DNA of 64,000 bases from Anaerotignum sp. (GCF_030625865.1 NZ_DAOUQB010000009.1:1-64000); one strand, 5' to 3'. Shown: positions 44,676 through 53,791, counted from the first letter of the stretch. A program made the numbers and translations. Notes: generated from the letters alone by a model not told the origin.

Positions 44676-44984
44676 TTATGCCATATAGCAAATTCTTCCG
44701 TCGGAACCTGTGATTGTTGGAACAAGGCTCGTTGAGTTTTCGAAAGTAAAAGTCTGTGTCTGATCGGCAGCTATTGTACCACTGGTTGCATGATAAACAG
44801 AGAAGGTAACTTCCCGGGTAAGTGGTGTTACGGGTGTTGAATCTGTAAGGAGTGCCAAATAGTAAACCGTTGATTCAGCGGCATAGGTGAAGGCCTCTGA
44901 ATTTGTGAAGGTAACGTCCAGCACCGCATTATCTTGAACTTCTGATAAGGTTTCGTTGGTTGTTACAGTTACAGCTATGGCCAT
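44676..44984 (-). CDS. small Thr/Val-rich protein of unknown function
   Basis: 102 residues from ATG 44984, behind AAGGAGGTG. It is rich in Thr, Val, Ser and Ala with alternating hydrophobic residues (MAIAVTVTTNETLSE, VLDVTFTNSEAFTYAAEST), which suggests one beta-sandwich domain. No signal peptide or membrane helix is seen. It is divergent from a DNRLRE-like protein, and both may be spore or surface structural proteins, which is only a guess. I do not recognise a family with confidence. Confidence 0.6.
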   Translation of the reverse strand: MAIAVTVTTNETLSEVQDNAVLDVTFTNSEAFTYAAESTVYYLALLTDSTPVTPLTREVTFSVYHATSGTIAADQTQTFTFENSTSLVPTITGSDGRICYMA

Positions 44985-45144
44985 AATATTCACCTCCTTG
45001 ATATTTTGTTTGTGAAAGTTCGATATCTTCTTTCAATTATATTATATTCGTAGTGGGATAAGTTGTTACAGATGCTAAAACAAGTTGCTAAAACAGTTTC
45101 CGAAACAAAAAAGATGTATATAGTATATTGTAGGAGGTGAAAAA

Positions 45145-45717
45145 ATGAGGTTGGTAGATTTAAAAGCAAAAGATGCCGTAAGTGCATCAGACGACTGTAG
45201 TTCTTCATACAATGGGGATAATTTGCTTCTTGGAAGAGGATTTTGCCAGGATTATATTTTGCACTTATTTTTTGACTTGCGTATGGGGCAGGTTTATTGT
45301 TCCATGGAATTGGAACAGGCGAAGCTTGTGTTGTTTAAAAAACCACTGAACAATGGGTCAAATTGTTCACCGAGTGATAATAATGCGTATGGATTGTATC
45401 CACTGTTAGATTTTTTCAACGTCTATATGTGTAATTTTTGTGCTCCCACGGTGGACCAAAAGATGGAAGTGCTTTTTGAAAATGATAGTCATGTGGGTTA
45501 TACGGAGATTGATATAACAGATATTGTTAAGGCATGGATTACTGGTGATATTGAAAATAAGGGACTGCTTTTGATGGGGATTGAAGATTCCCCCCTGATT
45601 TCCTACGCATCTTCTAATTTTCCGGTAAAAGGAATGCAGCCTCTGCTTCGGTTAATTTATGATGGTGAATGTGAACACCACATTTTTAAATGCATCCAAA
45701 GTATTGTTGAGGTTTAG
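45145..45717 (+). CDS. DNRLRE-type domain protein
   Basis: 190 residues, single beta-rich domain. The pattern (NNLLLGRG-like GDNLLLGRGFCQDYILHLF, then YCSMELEQAKLVLFKK, ITDIVKAWITGDIENKGLLL and YASSNFPVKGMQPLLRLIY) fits the DNRLRE/CBM96 fold common in surface and structural proteins. Unusually it is Cys-rich (about seven Cys) and has no signal peptide, so it may be a cytosolic or spore-coat version. Ribosome binding site GTAGGAGGTG. The next gene over, divergent, is a small beta protein. Confidence 0.65.
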   Translation: MRLVDLKAKDAVSASDDCSSSYNGDNLLLGRGFCQDYILHLFFDLRMGQVYCSMELEQAKLVLFKKPLNNGSNCSPSDNNAYGLYPLLDFFNVYMCNFCAPTVDQKMEVLFENDSHVGYTEIDITDIVKAWITGDIENKGLLLMGIEDSPLISYASSNFPVKGMQPLLRLIYDGECEHHIFKCIQSIVEV

Positions 45718-45773
45718 AACCGATAGGAAGAAATTTTCATGGGAATTGAAAATCAAAAATTCCATAGCATTAT

Positions 45774-45817
45774 GGCTAAGTGGTAGGTTAACGAAAGAGC
45801 CTCGGCTTAGCCTTTTT
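45774..45817 (+). terminator. terminator after the DNRLRE-type gene
   Basis: GGCTAAG at 45774 pairs with CTTAGCC at 45806, then TTTTT. The loop is long. Confidence 0.65.
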
Positions 45818-45986
45818 ATTTGTTGTTTTTATTAATATTTGTTTAGAAAAATTTTTGATGGACTTATGCAGAAAAAAATAGCAGGGATACAAAAAAAGAT
45901 AAAAAACATAATATAAAGACATAGTTTCTTCATATTTGTTTGATATAATTACAATATAAAATAATTTACGTCAGGAGGCGTGTACA

Positions 45987-46139
45987 ATGAAAATTTGGAA
46001 TCGTATGAAACAAGCATTTGAAAATTATTTTAAACAAATGGAAAAATCAAACAAGGAGCTGTTTGGAAACAGCACTGCGGATTGTTGTAGCTTGAATCGC
46101 CGCCAGTCGGGTCGTCAGGGGAATCAAAAGAAACAATAA
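45987..46139 (+). CDS. LDCC-motif-like small putative metal-binding protein, 50 aa
   Basis: A 50-residue protein: a basic/aromatic helix (KIWNRMKQAFENYFKQMEKS) then NKELFGNSTADCCSLNR and a charged tail. The layout matches the small LDCC-motif proteins annotated in Clostridia as putative metal binders; here the motif reads ADCC. ATG 45987 is behind TCAGGAGGCG, strong for such a short gene. No neighbour points to a function. Confidence 0.7.
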   Translation: MKIWNRMKQAFENYFKQMEKSNKELFGNSTADCCSLNRRQSGRQGNQKKQ

Positions 46140-46492
46140 AAAATTCTAAAAAAAGTAATAAGTTATGAATTAGACCATTTTGCGGGGCATTGAATGGAGT
46201 TCTCTGCAAAAAAATGAGGCTTTGCGTATGGGGATCACATGCATAGTCCTCCAGAATAAAATAGAAAGAAAGCTCCGCAATACTGCAAAAATAAAAACCG
46301 TTATATCAAATAGGAAAAACAAAAGGCTTTGGGTCAGCACTCCCAATGCCTTATTTTTATTTATAGGTAAAAAATGGATGTTCGCCATAAATAAAGTAAT
46401 GAAAATCAAAGGATAGGGAAGCATTCTATTTTTTGTTTTTTATCAATAGATGAGGATACAATTTTACATAAAGTAAGATTACCTTTTTCTAA
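46140..46492. other. intergenic stretch with terminator, no gene
   Basis: A hairpin at 46323-46358 (AAGGCTTTGGG with CCCAATGCCTT, one mismatch, then TTATTTTT) looks like a terminator. A 78-codon frame at 46180-46416 runs through it, has no ribosome binding site and is unlikely to be real. The left end of the MocR remnant reaches to about 46415. Confidence 0.55.
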
Positions 46493-46801
46493 TTATTCGT
46501 CATCTAAAGATGAAAAGCTTAGGCGAATATGATTAAACTCAGGTTCACTTGCATAACAGGTTGTTCCAGCAAGAAAGGCAATATTATTTTTTTGAGCTTC
46601 AAAAACAAGGCTTTCTGCACTGAGCCATGGGGGAAGGGTAATCCCAATATTTGGTCCACCGCTTGGAAAAGTCCATTGAACCGTATCAGGCATATATTCT
46701 TTAAGAAGCTTATATAAGGAAAGATTCATACCTAATTGATCTGCCACCCACTGAGCAGAATCAAAAAAGATGAAATGTTCAGAACCAAAAGAAGTTGACA
46801 A
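46415..46801 (-). pseudogene. C-terminal remnant of a MocR/GntR-type PLP aminotransferase-like regulator
   Basis: The frame 46493-46801 reads LLKEYMPDTVQWTFPSGGPN, ITLPPWLSAESLVFEAQ and FLAGTTCYASEPEFNHIRLS, the end of a PLP fold-type I domain as found in MocR regulators. After an in-frame TAA the same frame continues LEKGNLTLCKIVSSS, the expected last helix, so the stop is premature. The N-terminal HTH and most of the PLP domain are gone. The right end abuts the TetR promoter. Confidence 0.65.
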
Positions 46802-46823
46802 AAAATAAAAAATACACTAATAT
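46795..46823 (+). promoter_or_regulatory. promoter of the TetR operon
   Basis: TTGACA at 46795, 17-bp spacer, TAATAT at 46818. Confidence 0.82.
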
Positions 46824-46831
46824 GTATTAAA

Positions 46832-46848
46832 GTAAACTGATAGTTTAC
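46832..46848. promoter_or_regulatory. palindromic TetR operator
   Basis: GTAAACT and AGTTTAC with a 3-nt centre, placed just downstream of the -10, where a bound repressor would block transcription. Confidence 0.7.
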
Positions 46849-46881
46849 AAAATACGGTGTGATGTAAAAAGGAGGAGGCAG

Positions 46882-47529
46882 ATGGGAGCAAGTGATCGTA
46901 AAGAAAAAGAAAAGGAAATTCGTAGGAATGATATTATAGATGCTGCGGAAAAAGTTATATTTTCAAAAGGTTATGATATAGCTACCATGGATGATATTGC
47001 AAAGGAAGCGGAATTCAGCAAAAGAACAGTATATATATATTTCAACAGTAAAGAACAGCTTTATTTTGAAATTATGGTAAGAGGATATAAAATTTTAATC
47101 GAAAAGATAGAATCCTATCTTAGTAATTTGAAGGATAAGAATGCATTAGATAGAATAAAGCAAATGGGTAGAACCCTCTACGATTTCAATAATGAGTATC
47201 CGGATTATTTTAATGCCATTATGAGTTATGAAAATGGGGAAAAGGATTTTACCAATGGAATACCCGATAAGTCCAGGGAAGAATGTTATGCCCTTGGAGA
47301 GCGATTGTTTGCCTATTTAACATCTGCATTGGCAGATGGTATAGAGGAGGGGGTAGTTAGAAGGGAAATAGATATCGTTAATACAGCATTTGTTCTCTGG
47401 TCTTGTATCATTGGATTATTTAAGATATTAACAAAGAAATCAAATTACATTCAATACTATCACAATAGAAATTCTGAGGCAGTATTATTAGAAGGACTTG
47501 AGATGTTAATGATGATGATTCAAATTTAA
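46882..47529 (+). CDS. TetR/AcrR-family regulator
   Basis: 215 residues. The N-terminal HTH (residues ~13-60) reads IIDAAEKVIFSKGYDIATMD and DIAKEAEFSKRTVYIYFNSK, a classical TetR domain; the rest is the helical ligand-binding and dimerisation part. A palindrome lies between promoter and start, so it should repress itself and the nitroreductase-like gene that follows 16 bp later. Ribosome binding site AAGGAGGAG. Confidence 0.93.
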   Translation: MGASDRKEKEKEIRRNDIIDAAEKVIFSKGYDIATMDDIAKEAEFSKRTVYIYFNSKEQLYFEIMVRGYKILIEKIESYLSNLKDKNALDRIKQMGRTLYDFNNEYPDYFNAIMSYENGEKDFTNGIPDKSREECYALGERLFAYLTSALADGIEEGVVRREIDIVNTAFVLWSCIIGLFKILTKKSNYIQYYHNRNSEAVLLEGLEMLMMMIQI

Positions 47530-47545
47530 AAATGGGGTAGCGAAA

Positions 47546-48664
47546 ATGAAAAAGAGGAATAAAGTTATGATGATGATCGGAAGTTTGTTATTGGTGGTAA
47601 TGTTAGTATTTGTTTGTTTAGATGGAACGTTTCTTACTCATAAATATGGTTCGGTATGGTCTGATCAGTATATTGATCAGTTGGAAAATGATCAATCAAA
47701 AATGATTGCATATGGAATCCGAGCAGCGAGCAGCCATAATACACAACCGTGGTTAGTGAAACCTATTAGTTGGGACACAATTGAACTCTATGCAGATATG
47801 GACAAGGCTTTGGATGTGGTAGATGGTGATTACAAACAGCTGATGATGAGTCAAGGCACTTTTATTGAAAGTTATAAGCGGGGCGCGTTGCAGTATGGTT
47901 ACGGTTTAGAGATAACATATCGTACCCCCGATTTTAACGAAGAAAGGCCGCTAATTGCAACAATAAAGATGTTTAAAGATGAGGACGTGAGAACATTTGA
48001 TGTGAAAACGAGCAGTACTTATGATTCTGCAAAGTTAGATGAAGATATTGAGCTAAAAAAAGTGTTGGATCAATGCACCGTAGATTATCCCGATTTTTCT
48101 TACACAATTGTAGAATCCAGTGCAGAAGTGGAAAAGTTGGAAGGTTTACTACTGGAAGGTACTATGATCGAATCCAAAGATGAAGCTGCAACAAAAGAGT
48201 TATTAGACGTGTTTCGCTTTACAGAATGGGAGAAAAATAAGTTTCGGTATGGTCTATCCCTCAATACAGTGCCAGGAATATTAAAGCCCTTTATACAACC
48301 AATTGTGAAGTTCTCATCAAATGATTGGCAGGGGTTTGGTGAAAGTTCCATAAAACAATTCAAGGATAGATTGGATACCCAGAATCAGTATGTTCTAATA
48401 AAATGTGACAGCTCCAGTGATTTAAGATATATATACAGCGGGGAAATTTACCAGAAATTAGTTTTTGAAGTAAGCAACTATAATGTTAGGCCATCCATGC
48501 AAATCTTGGAGACCTTTGAGGCTATGAAAAGTTTGAATAAACAATTTCAGCAAGGGTATGGTGGAGATGGAGAAGTTGTTTTAATCATTGGTTTACAAGC
48601 AAAGTCAGACAAATCTACGTCAGGTAACCCAAGACATTTCGTAGAAGACATTATTATTAATTAG
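47546..48664 (+). CDS. membrane-anchored Acg-like nitroreductase-family protein
   Basis: 372 residues. One N-terminal membrane helix (residues ~7-25, MMMIGSLLLVVMLVFVCL) leaves the rest outside the cytosol or anchored. The domain has RAASSHNTQPWLV, the FMN-binding start seen in Acg-type nitroreductase-like proteins, and NPRHFVEDI near the C-terminus. Whether it still binds flavin outside the cytosol is unclear. It follows the TetR gene by 16 bp and is probably its target. The function of the family is poorly known. Confidence 0.75.
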   Translation: MKKRNKVMMMIGSLLLVVMLVFVCLDGTFLTHKYGSVWSDQYIDQLENDQSKMIAYGIRAASSHNTQPWLVKPISWDTIELYADMDKALDVVDGDYKQLMMSQGTFIESYKRGALQYGYGLEITYRTPDFNEERPLIATIKMFKDEDVRTFDVKTSSTYDSAKLDEDIELKKVLDQCTVDYPDFSYTIVESSAEVEKLEGLLLEGTMIESKDEAATKELLDVFRFTEWEKNKFRYGLSLNTVPGILKPFIQPIVKFSSNDWQGFGESSIKQFKDRLDTQNQYVLIKCDSSSDLRYIYSGEIYQKLVFEVSNYNVRPSMQILETFEAMKSLNKQFQQGYGGDGEVVLIIGLQAKSDKSTSGNPRHFVEDIIIN

Positions 48665-48882
48665 CATATTTCCCAGGAAATAGATTAATAAAAGTGGGTT
48701 TGAAACCAATTTTAGGTGATTTCATAGAGGATATTTCTTGATTTTATTGACATACAATTCTATAATGGAAAATGATTTGTTAATGAATAACGATATCATT
48801 ATGCTTTATAGATAAATTAATCTGTAGGGTGGGAAGATTTGATACTTAAGTGCAATAAGAAATGGAAAGGTGGTGGAGAAGC

Positions 48883-49317
48883 TTGAAAATCGTCATTATG
48901 GAACCCCAGGACAATGAAGAGGATCAAATCATTTTCAAATGCCGTAGCATGACGCCAGAGCTTCTCCGTATGATTGCAAGGTTGAAAGCGCAGAATAGTT
49001 TGGTTGCATATAAGGAAAACAATATTTATCGCATCAAACCCACCGATATTTACTACATAGAAGCAGTAGACAATAAAGTCTTTTTTTATTTAACGGAAAA
49101 GGTGTATGAATCCAGACAAAAGCTTTATGAATTGGAGGAATCTCTTTCTAACTGTGATTTTTTGAGGGTATCTAAGTCAGTGATAGCCAATTTGAGCAAA
49201 ATGAAAGCACTTAGTCCTGCACTGAGCGGACGTTTCGAAGCTTTGATGGACAATGGTGAGCGAGTTATCATTTCACGTCAGTATGTTCCCGATCTTAAAA
49301 AACGTTTGGGACTTTAG
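48883..49317 (+). CDS. LytTR-domain DNA-binding protein
   Basis: About 144 residues from TTG 48883, behind GGTGGTGGAG; the N-terminus then reads KIVIMEPQDNEEDQIIFKC as in relatives. The LytTR domain fills residues ~45-144 (YRIKPTDIYYIEAVDNKVFF, FLRVSKSVIANLSKMKAL, GERVIISRQYVPDLKK). It has no receiver domain. LytTR proteins of this size are usually paired with a DUF3021 membrane protein, which is encoded 11 bp downstream and thought to hold the regulator in check. Confidence 0.9.
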   Translation: MKIVIMEPQDNEEDQIIFKCRSMTPELLRMIARLKAQNSLVAYKENNIYRIKPTDIYYIEAVDNKVFFYLTEKVYESRQKLYELEESLSNCDFLRVSKSVIANLSKMKALSPALSGRFEALMDNGERVIISRQYVPDLKKRLGL

Positions 49318-49328
49318 GAGGTGCTGAA

Positions 49329-49760
49329 ATGCGTAAAGAAGAATTATTAAAAAAAATGATTGACAGTTTTTTCATGATAACCACAGGAGTTGTTATCTCC
49401 ATGTATGTATTCTGTCTGATTTTTAATCCGGATGTAAAGTTCACTCTTGTAGATATAGGAAGAATCATAGTGATGGCAGTTGTCAGTGATTTGCCTTTTC
49501 TCATTTTCCTTTGCCGTAGAGAACTTGATAAAAAGCAAATGCTCATACGTAACATCATTCATTTTATTGTTCTTTCCGCAATCCTCTTGTATTTTGCCTT
49601 TCTTTGGGATTGGGTAAACCCCAGAGATGGGAAAGAAATTACTGTATTTCTTGTATCTGTTCTGTTAGTATATGCCGCAGTATTCTTGACTAACAGATAT
49701 AGAGACAGAAAACTGAGTGATAAGTTGAATGATAGACTAAAACAGCGTTACGGTTCTTAA
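49329..49760 (+). CDS. DUF3021 membrane protein
   Basis: 143 residues with four membrane helices (~15-33, ~42-60, ~75-95, ~103-122) and a basic tail, matching the DUF3021 family. Placed right after a LytTR gene, it is expected to be the membrane partner that inhibits the LytTR regulator. The ABC transporter following the terminator may be their regulon. Ribosome binding site TAGGAGG. Confidence 0.88.
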   Translation: MRKEELLKKMIDSFFMITTGVVISMYVFCLIFNPDVKFTLVDIGRIIVMAVVSDLPFLIFLCRRELDKKQMLIRNIIHFIVLSAILLYFAFLWDWVNPRDGKEITVFLVSVLLVYAAVFLTNRYRDRKLSDKLNDRLKQRYGS

Positions 49761-49777
49761 GTATTGTAAATACTATC

Positions 49778-49818
49778 AAAAGGATGGTAAGTCGTTTGCG
49801 ACTTACCATCCTTTTTTT
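49778..49818 (+). terminator. terminator after the LytTR-DUF3021 pair
   Basis: A long perfect stem: AAAGGATGGTAAGTCG with CGACTTACCATCCTTT around TTTG, then T-run. Confidence 0.92.
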
Positions 49819-49911
49819 ACATCTTGCGATGCTTGAGTTGCAGGATACAGTCCCATCTATTGAAAGGATACAGCCGCCTTGTTATAGTGATTGCAGAAAG
49901 GAGCGATTACT

Positions 49912-50823
49912 ATGAACAAAATAATTGAAGTATCCGGTTTAACAAAAAGTTACGGTAATAAAAAAGCTGTAAATGACCTCAGCTTTTATATTGAAAAAGG
50001 AAAGATGTTTTCCTTCCTTGGACCAAACGGAGCTGGAAAGTCAACGACTATTGATATTTTATGTACCCTGTTGGATTTTGACGGTGGTGAGTGTGTGATA
50101 GGAGGTTGGGATTTACGGCACGATAGTCAGAAAATAAGGCAGACGATAGGGATCGTTTTTCAGGATCATGTGCTGGATGATTTGCTTACTGTGCGAGAAA
50201 ATCTTATTGCAAGAGCGGGACTTTATACATTGGATAAGAAAAAAATCAAAAATTTTGTATATGAGGCTGTTCAAGCTACAGAACTAAGTGAAATAATGGA
50301 CTACCCTTATGGTAAGCTTTCGGGCGGTCAACGTCGCAGAGTGGATATTGCCCGTGCATTGTTGCAAAAACCGCAGATTTTATTTCTGGATGAGCCCACG
50401 ACAGGCCTGGACCCTCAAACGCGGAAAAGTATTTGGGATACGATAAAACGATTACAGTCGGAAAACCGGATGACTGTGTTTCTAACTACCCATTATATGG
50501 AAGAGGCCGCTGAATCCGATTATGTCATTGTCATAGATCACGGCACAATTGTTGCAAAAGGCACACCCTCGGAACTGAAAACCCGTTACTCATCCGATAC
50601 TTTAAGGTTATTTCCTTCAGACCACGGAATTCTGTGTGGAATTTTAAATGAATTACAACTGAATTTCAAGGAAATATGTGGTGAGTTACGTATCGAGTTA
50701 TCTGATACAATGGCGGCCATACCAATTTTAGAACGTTGCAAGGATTGTATCAGTGGTTTTCAAGTACTACAGGGAACAATGGACGATGCTTTCATGGGCA
50801 TTACGGGAAGGGAGTTAAGATAA
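49912..50823 (+). CDS. ABC transporter ATP-binding protein (DrrA-like)
   Basis: 303 residues from ATG 49912, behind AAAGGAGCG. Walker A GPNGAGKST, Q-loop in IVFQDHVLDD, signature LSGGQRRRVDIARAL, Walker B ILFLDEPTTGLD and the switch His in TTHYMEEA are all present; the C-terminal ~80 residues form the extra domain seen in drug or polysaccharide exporters. It shares a base with the next gene (TAATG). With the permease it forms an ABC-2 exporter; the upstream LytTR/DUF3021 pair probably controls it. Confidence 0.93.
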   Translation: MNKIIEVSGLTKSYGNKKAVNDLSFYIEKGKMFSFLGPNGAGKSTTIDILCTLLDFDGGECVIGGWDLRHDSQKIRQTIGIVFQDHVLDDLLTVRENLIARAGLYTLDKKKIKNFVYEAVQATELSEIMDYPYGKLSGGQRRRVDIARALLQKPQILFLDEPTTGLDPQTRKSIWDTIKRLQSENRMTVFLTTHYMEEAAESDYVIVIDHGTIVAKGTPSELKTRYSSDTLRLFPSDHGILCGILNELQLNFKEICGELRIELSDTMAAIPILERCKDCISGFQVLQGTMDDAFMGITGRELR

Positions 50824-51689
50824 TGAACATTTTTTTAAAGCGGAATCTCAAGCTGTTTTTTCGAGACAGGAGTGCCGTATTTTTTTCGCTGTTGGCAGTT
50901 TTTATTATTGTTGCCCTTTATGCAGTTTTTTTGGGTGATGTATGGCTTCCGGATTCCATGCAGGGACTAGAAAATGTGGATTTTCTCATGAATAGCTGGC
51001 TGATATCGGGACTCCTTACCGTCACTTCGGTAACAACGACAATGGGTGCCTTTGGAGTTTTAATCGATGATAAAGTAAAAAAAATAGATAAGGATTTTTA
51101 TTCCTCACCGATAAAGAAGAGTAACCTCACCAAAGGATATTTGGGAAGTGCACTGCTGATAGGCATTATCATGTCTCTTGTAACTTTTGGGGTTAGTGAG
51201 GCTTATATCGTTTTAAACGGTGGCCATTGCATTGATTTCAGCTCTGCTTTAAAAACGATACTGCTGATTTTCCTAACGAGTACGGCAAATACATCACTTA
51301 TGTGTTTTATTGTTTCATTTTTTAAAAGCCATCATGCGTTTAGCACGGCGGGAACAGTGATTGGAACGCTAATTGGATTTTTGACAGGAATTTATCTTCC
51401 CATCGGCAATCTACCGGAATCTGTACAAACAGTTATTAAAGTATTTCCTGTATCCCATGGAGCGGCTCTCTTTCGGCAAGTGCTGATGGAAGACCCTTTG
51501 GATATTTCCTTCCATGGAATCGAGACCAAATATCTGAGTGAATTCAAAGAGTATATGGGGATAACGTATAGCTTCGGTGATCATGTGGTTTCACCTTTTA
51601 CCAGCATTTTGATACTTGTAGGCACATCAGTCATTTTCTATGGCTTATCCGTTTTAAATCTGTCACGAAAAAGCGTAAGAACATCTTAA
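50823..51689 (+). CDS. ABC-2-type transporter permease
   Basis: 288 residues with six membrane helices and a large loop after helix 1, the ABC-2 layout (NLKLFFRDRSAVFFSLLAVF at the N-terminus, then TAGTVIGTLIGFLTGIYLPI and the ExP-like GNLPESVQTVIKVFPVSHG). It pairs with the ATPase just upstream and likely exports a drug, lipid or peptide. Start ATG 50823 overlaps the ATPase stop. Confidence 0.9.
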   Translation: MNIFLKRNLKLFFRDRSAVFFSLLAVFIIVALYAVFLGDVWLPDSMQGLENVDFLMNSWLISGLLTVTSVTTTMGAFGVLIDDKVKKIDKDFYSSPIKKSNLTKGYLGSALLIGIIMSLVTFGVSEAYIVLNGGHCIDFSSALKTILLIFLTSTANTSLMCFIVSFFKSHHAFSTAGTVIGTLIGFLTGIYLPIGNLPESVQTVIKVFPVSHGAALFRQVLMEDPLDISFHGIETKYLSEFKEYMGITYSFGDHVVSPFTSILILVGTSVIFYGLSVLNLSRKSVRTS

Positions 51690-51704
51690 GTTGTGCTCTA
51701 GAAC

Positions 51705-51733
51705 TTGAATTTATGAGACCAAGGTTGTATAAT
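51705..51733 (+). promoter_or_regulatory. promoter of the FAD reductase gene
   Basis: TTGAAT at 51705, 17-bp spacer, perfect TATAAT at 51728. Confidence 0.75.
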
Positions 51734-51824
51734 CCAATCAACACATATGCAGTAAGGGAATACTTATAAATTGGGTGTGTCTAAATTTAATATCGCTGTC
51801 AGAGTAACTGCAAAGGAGCAAAAT

Positions 51825-52871
51825 ATGAAGAATGATTATTATGATGTACTGATCATTGGAGGTGGACCGGCTGGAGCAACATTTGCTAGGCTTTTGCCTA
51901 AAAGATATCGTGCTGTTTTAATAGATAAAAAACAGAATGAAAATGGATTTCAAAAGCCTTGTGGCGGACTTTTCTCCGAGGATGCCCAGCGTTCACTGGC
52001 TCGACTAAATGTTACAATGCCAAAGGATATATTGGTAGACCCACAAATATTTTCTGTAAAAACGATAGATGTTCATACCGGTTTGATACGTCATTATCAA
52101 AGAACATATATCAATTTAAATCGTCACAAATTTGATATGTGGCTATTAAGTTTGATTCCGGATAATGTGGAAAAAGTGAATGGCAGTGTTCGAAGTCTTT
52201 ATAAAAGTGAAAAGGGATATACCGTTGAACTTTTTGATGGACAAGTTTTTAAAACCCGATATATTGTCGGCGCAGATGGCGCGAATTCCTTAGTACGCAA
52301 GACCTTGTACCCTAATAAAACGATACCAAGTTATATTGCCATACAGCAATGGTTTCATGAACAGCATCAAACGCCTTTTTATTCTTGTATTTTTGATAAA
52401 AAAACCAGTGATTGTTGTTCTTGGTCTATATCTAAAGATGATGTTCTTATATTTGGCGGAGCTTTTGCAGCACAAGGTTGTCGAGAAGCGTTTGAAAAAC
52501 AAAAGCAAAGACTGAAAAAATACGGATTTATATTCGGAGATCCGTTTAAAACTGAGGCTTGTATGGTTTTACGCCCTAAATCTTATTTTGACATTTGTAC
52601 AGGCAAAGATGGCGTTTTTTTGATTGGAGAAGCTGCAGGTTTCATTAGTCCCAGTTCTCTTGAAGGGATAAGTTTTGCAATTGACAGTGCAACACTATTG
52701 AGCGAGGTTTTTGCCCACAAAAATGCAAATAAGGAAAAAAAATATTTTCAAAAAACTTTTAGGCTCCGTTTTAAAATATTAAAAAAAATTATCAAGTGTC
52801 CCTTTATGTATCATCCAATATTAAGAAAACTTGTTATGTTGAGTGGTTTTACAGCAATAGATATAAAATAA
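51825..52871 (+). CDS. geranylgeranyl reductase-family FAD oxidoreductase
   Basis: 348 residues from ATG 51825, behind AAAGGAG. The N-terminal dinucleotide motif is VLIIGGGPAGATFARLL, then QKPCGGLFSEDA, GADGANSLVRK and FLIGEAAGFISPSSLEGISF, all typical of the geranylgeranyl reductase/FixC-like family that reduces isoprenoid or other double bonds with FAD. The C-terminal ~50 residues are basic and aromatic and may touch the membrane. It is a single gene with its own promoter and terminator, so the substrate is open. Confidence 0.82.
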   Translation: MKNDYYDVLIIGGGPAGATFARLLPKRYRAVLIDKKQNENGFQKPCGGLFSEDAQRSLARLNVTMPKDILVDPQIFSVKTIDVHTGLIRHYQRTYINLNRHKFDMWLLSLIPDNVEKVNGSVRSLYKSEKGYTVELFDGQVFKTRYIVGADGANSLVRKTLYPNKTIPSYIAIQQWFHEQHQTPFYSCIFDKKTSDCCSWSISKDDVLIFGGAFAAQGCREAFEKQKQRLKKYGFIFGDPFKTEACMVLRPKSYFDICTGKDGVFLIGEAAGFISPSSLEGISFAIDSATLLSEVFAHKNANKEKKYFQKTFRLRFKILKKIIKCPFMYHPILRKLVMLSGFTAIDIK

Positions 52872-52918
52872 ATAATACTCAAAGATTAATTACGAATCCT
52901 AATTTATTAGACAAATGA

Positions 52919-52949
52919 AACAGCCTTTTACAGGAAAGGTTGTTTTTTT
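52919..52949 (+). terminator. terminator after the FAD reductase gene
   Basis: AACAGCCTTT pairs with AAAGGTTGTT (one G-U), then seven T. Confidence 0.8.
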
Positions 52950-53086
52950 GTGTTGAAAACCTAAAAAAGGTGATGAAAAGAGGTGGAAAATTTTTTTTAT
53001 ATCATGCAAAAGTCTTAAAAAAGCTTATAGAATCTTTATAAATAATCGATATCCTTATTTTTATCTCAATAAGAAAGGATATTTTT

Positions 53087-53791
53087 ATGAAAAACATATT
53101 GATTACAAAACACTTATGTAAAAACTTTAAAAAACAAAAAGCGAATCATAATATTTCAATTTCCGTAACGGAGAACTCGGTTTATGGACTCCTTGGTCCG
53201 AATGGCGCCGGAAAATCAACTTTATTGAAAATGTTATCCGGAATGGTGAAGCCATCTTCCGGAGTGATTTATTTTGACGGAAAACCATGGAATCGCAAGG
53301 ATTTATTATCTATAGGGGCTCTTATTGAATCGCCTCCAATCTACGAAAATTTGACTGCTCGCGAAAACTTAAAGGTCAGGACTTTGCTTTATGGGTTACC
53401 TGATAGTCGTATTGATGAGGTTTTAGAAATTGTGGACCTTACAAAGACAGGAAAAAAGCGTGCAGGCCAATTTTCTATGGGTATGAAACAACGCCTTGGT
53501 ATTGCCATAGCATTATTAAATAAGCCCAAATTACTTATTTTAGACGAACCTACAAATGGTTTAGATCCTATTGGAATTGGTGAACTGCGAGAATTGATTC
53601 GTTCTTTTCCCCAGCAAGGGATTACAGTTATTCTTTCCAGTCATATTTTATCGGAGGTAGAACAAATTGCCGATCATATCGGTATTATTGCAAAGGGAAA
53701 GCTATGGTATGAAGATAAAATTAATCCCACCATAGATCTGGAATCCCTATTTTTGCATGTTGTGAGAAAGGCGAGTGAGGCAAATGCTTAA
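53087..53791 (+). CDS. lantibiotic immunity ABC transporter ATP-binding protein, LanF type
   Basis: 234 residues with Walker A GPNGAGKST, signature FSMGMKQRLGIAIAL, Walker B LLILDEPTNGLD and the switch region ILSSHILSEVEQIADH. The short form and GALIESPPIYENLTARENL are typical of NukF/BcrA-like immunity ATPases. It is the first of six tightly packed genes (F, E, G, I, R, K). With the two permeases it should expel lantibiotics from the membrane. Ahead lies a direct repeat of TCTT with 20-bp spacing (53013, 53033), a possible response-regulator site. Confidence 0.9.
   Translation: MKNILITKHLCKNFKKQKANHNISISVTENSVYGLLGPNGAGKSTLLKMLSGMVKPSSGVIYFDGKPWNRKDLLSIGALIESPPIYENLTARENLKVRTLLYGLPDSRIDEVLEIVDLTKTGKKRAGQFSMGMKQRLGIAIALLNKPKLLILDEPTNGLDPIGIGELRELIRSFPQQGITVILSSHILSEVEQIADHIGIIAKGKLWYEDKINPTIDLESLFLHVVRKASEANA

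Noticed and set aside
45774-45817. Possible tRNA-like fold
   Set aside because: Only one stem forms and there is no T-loop or CCA-type acceptor end; it is better read as a terminator.
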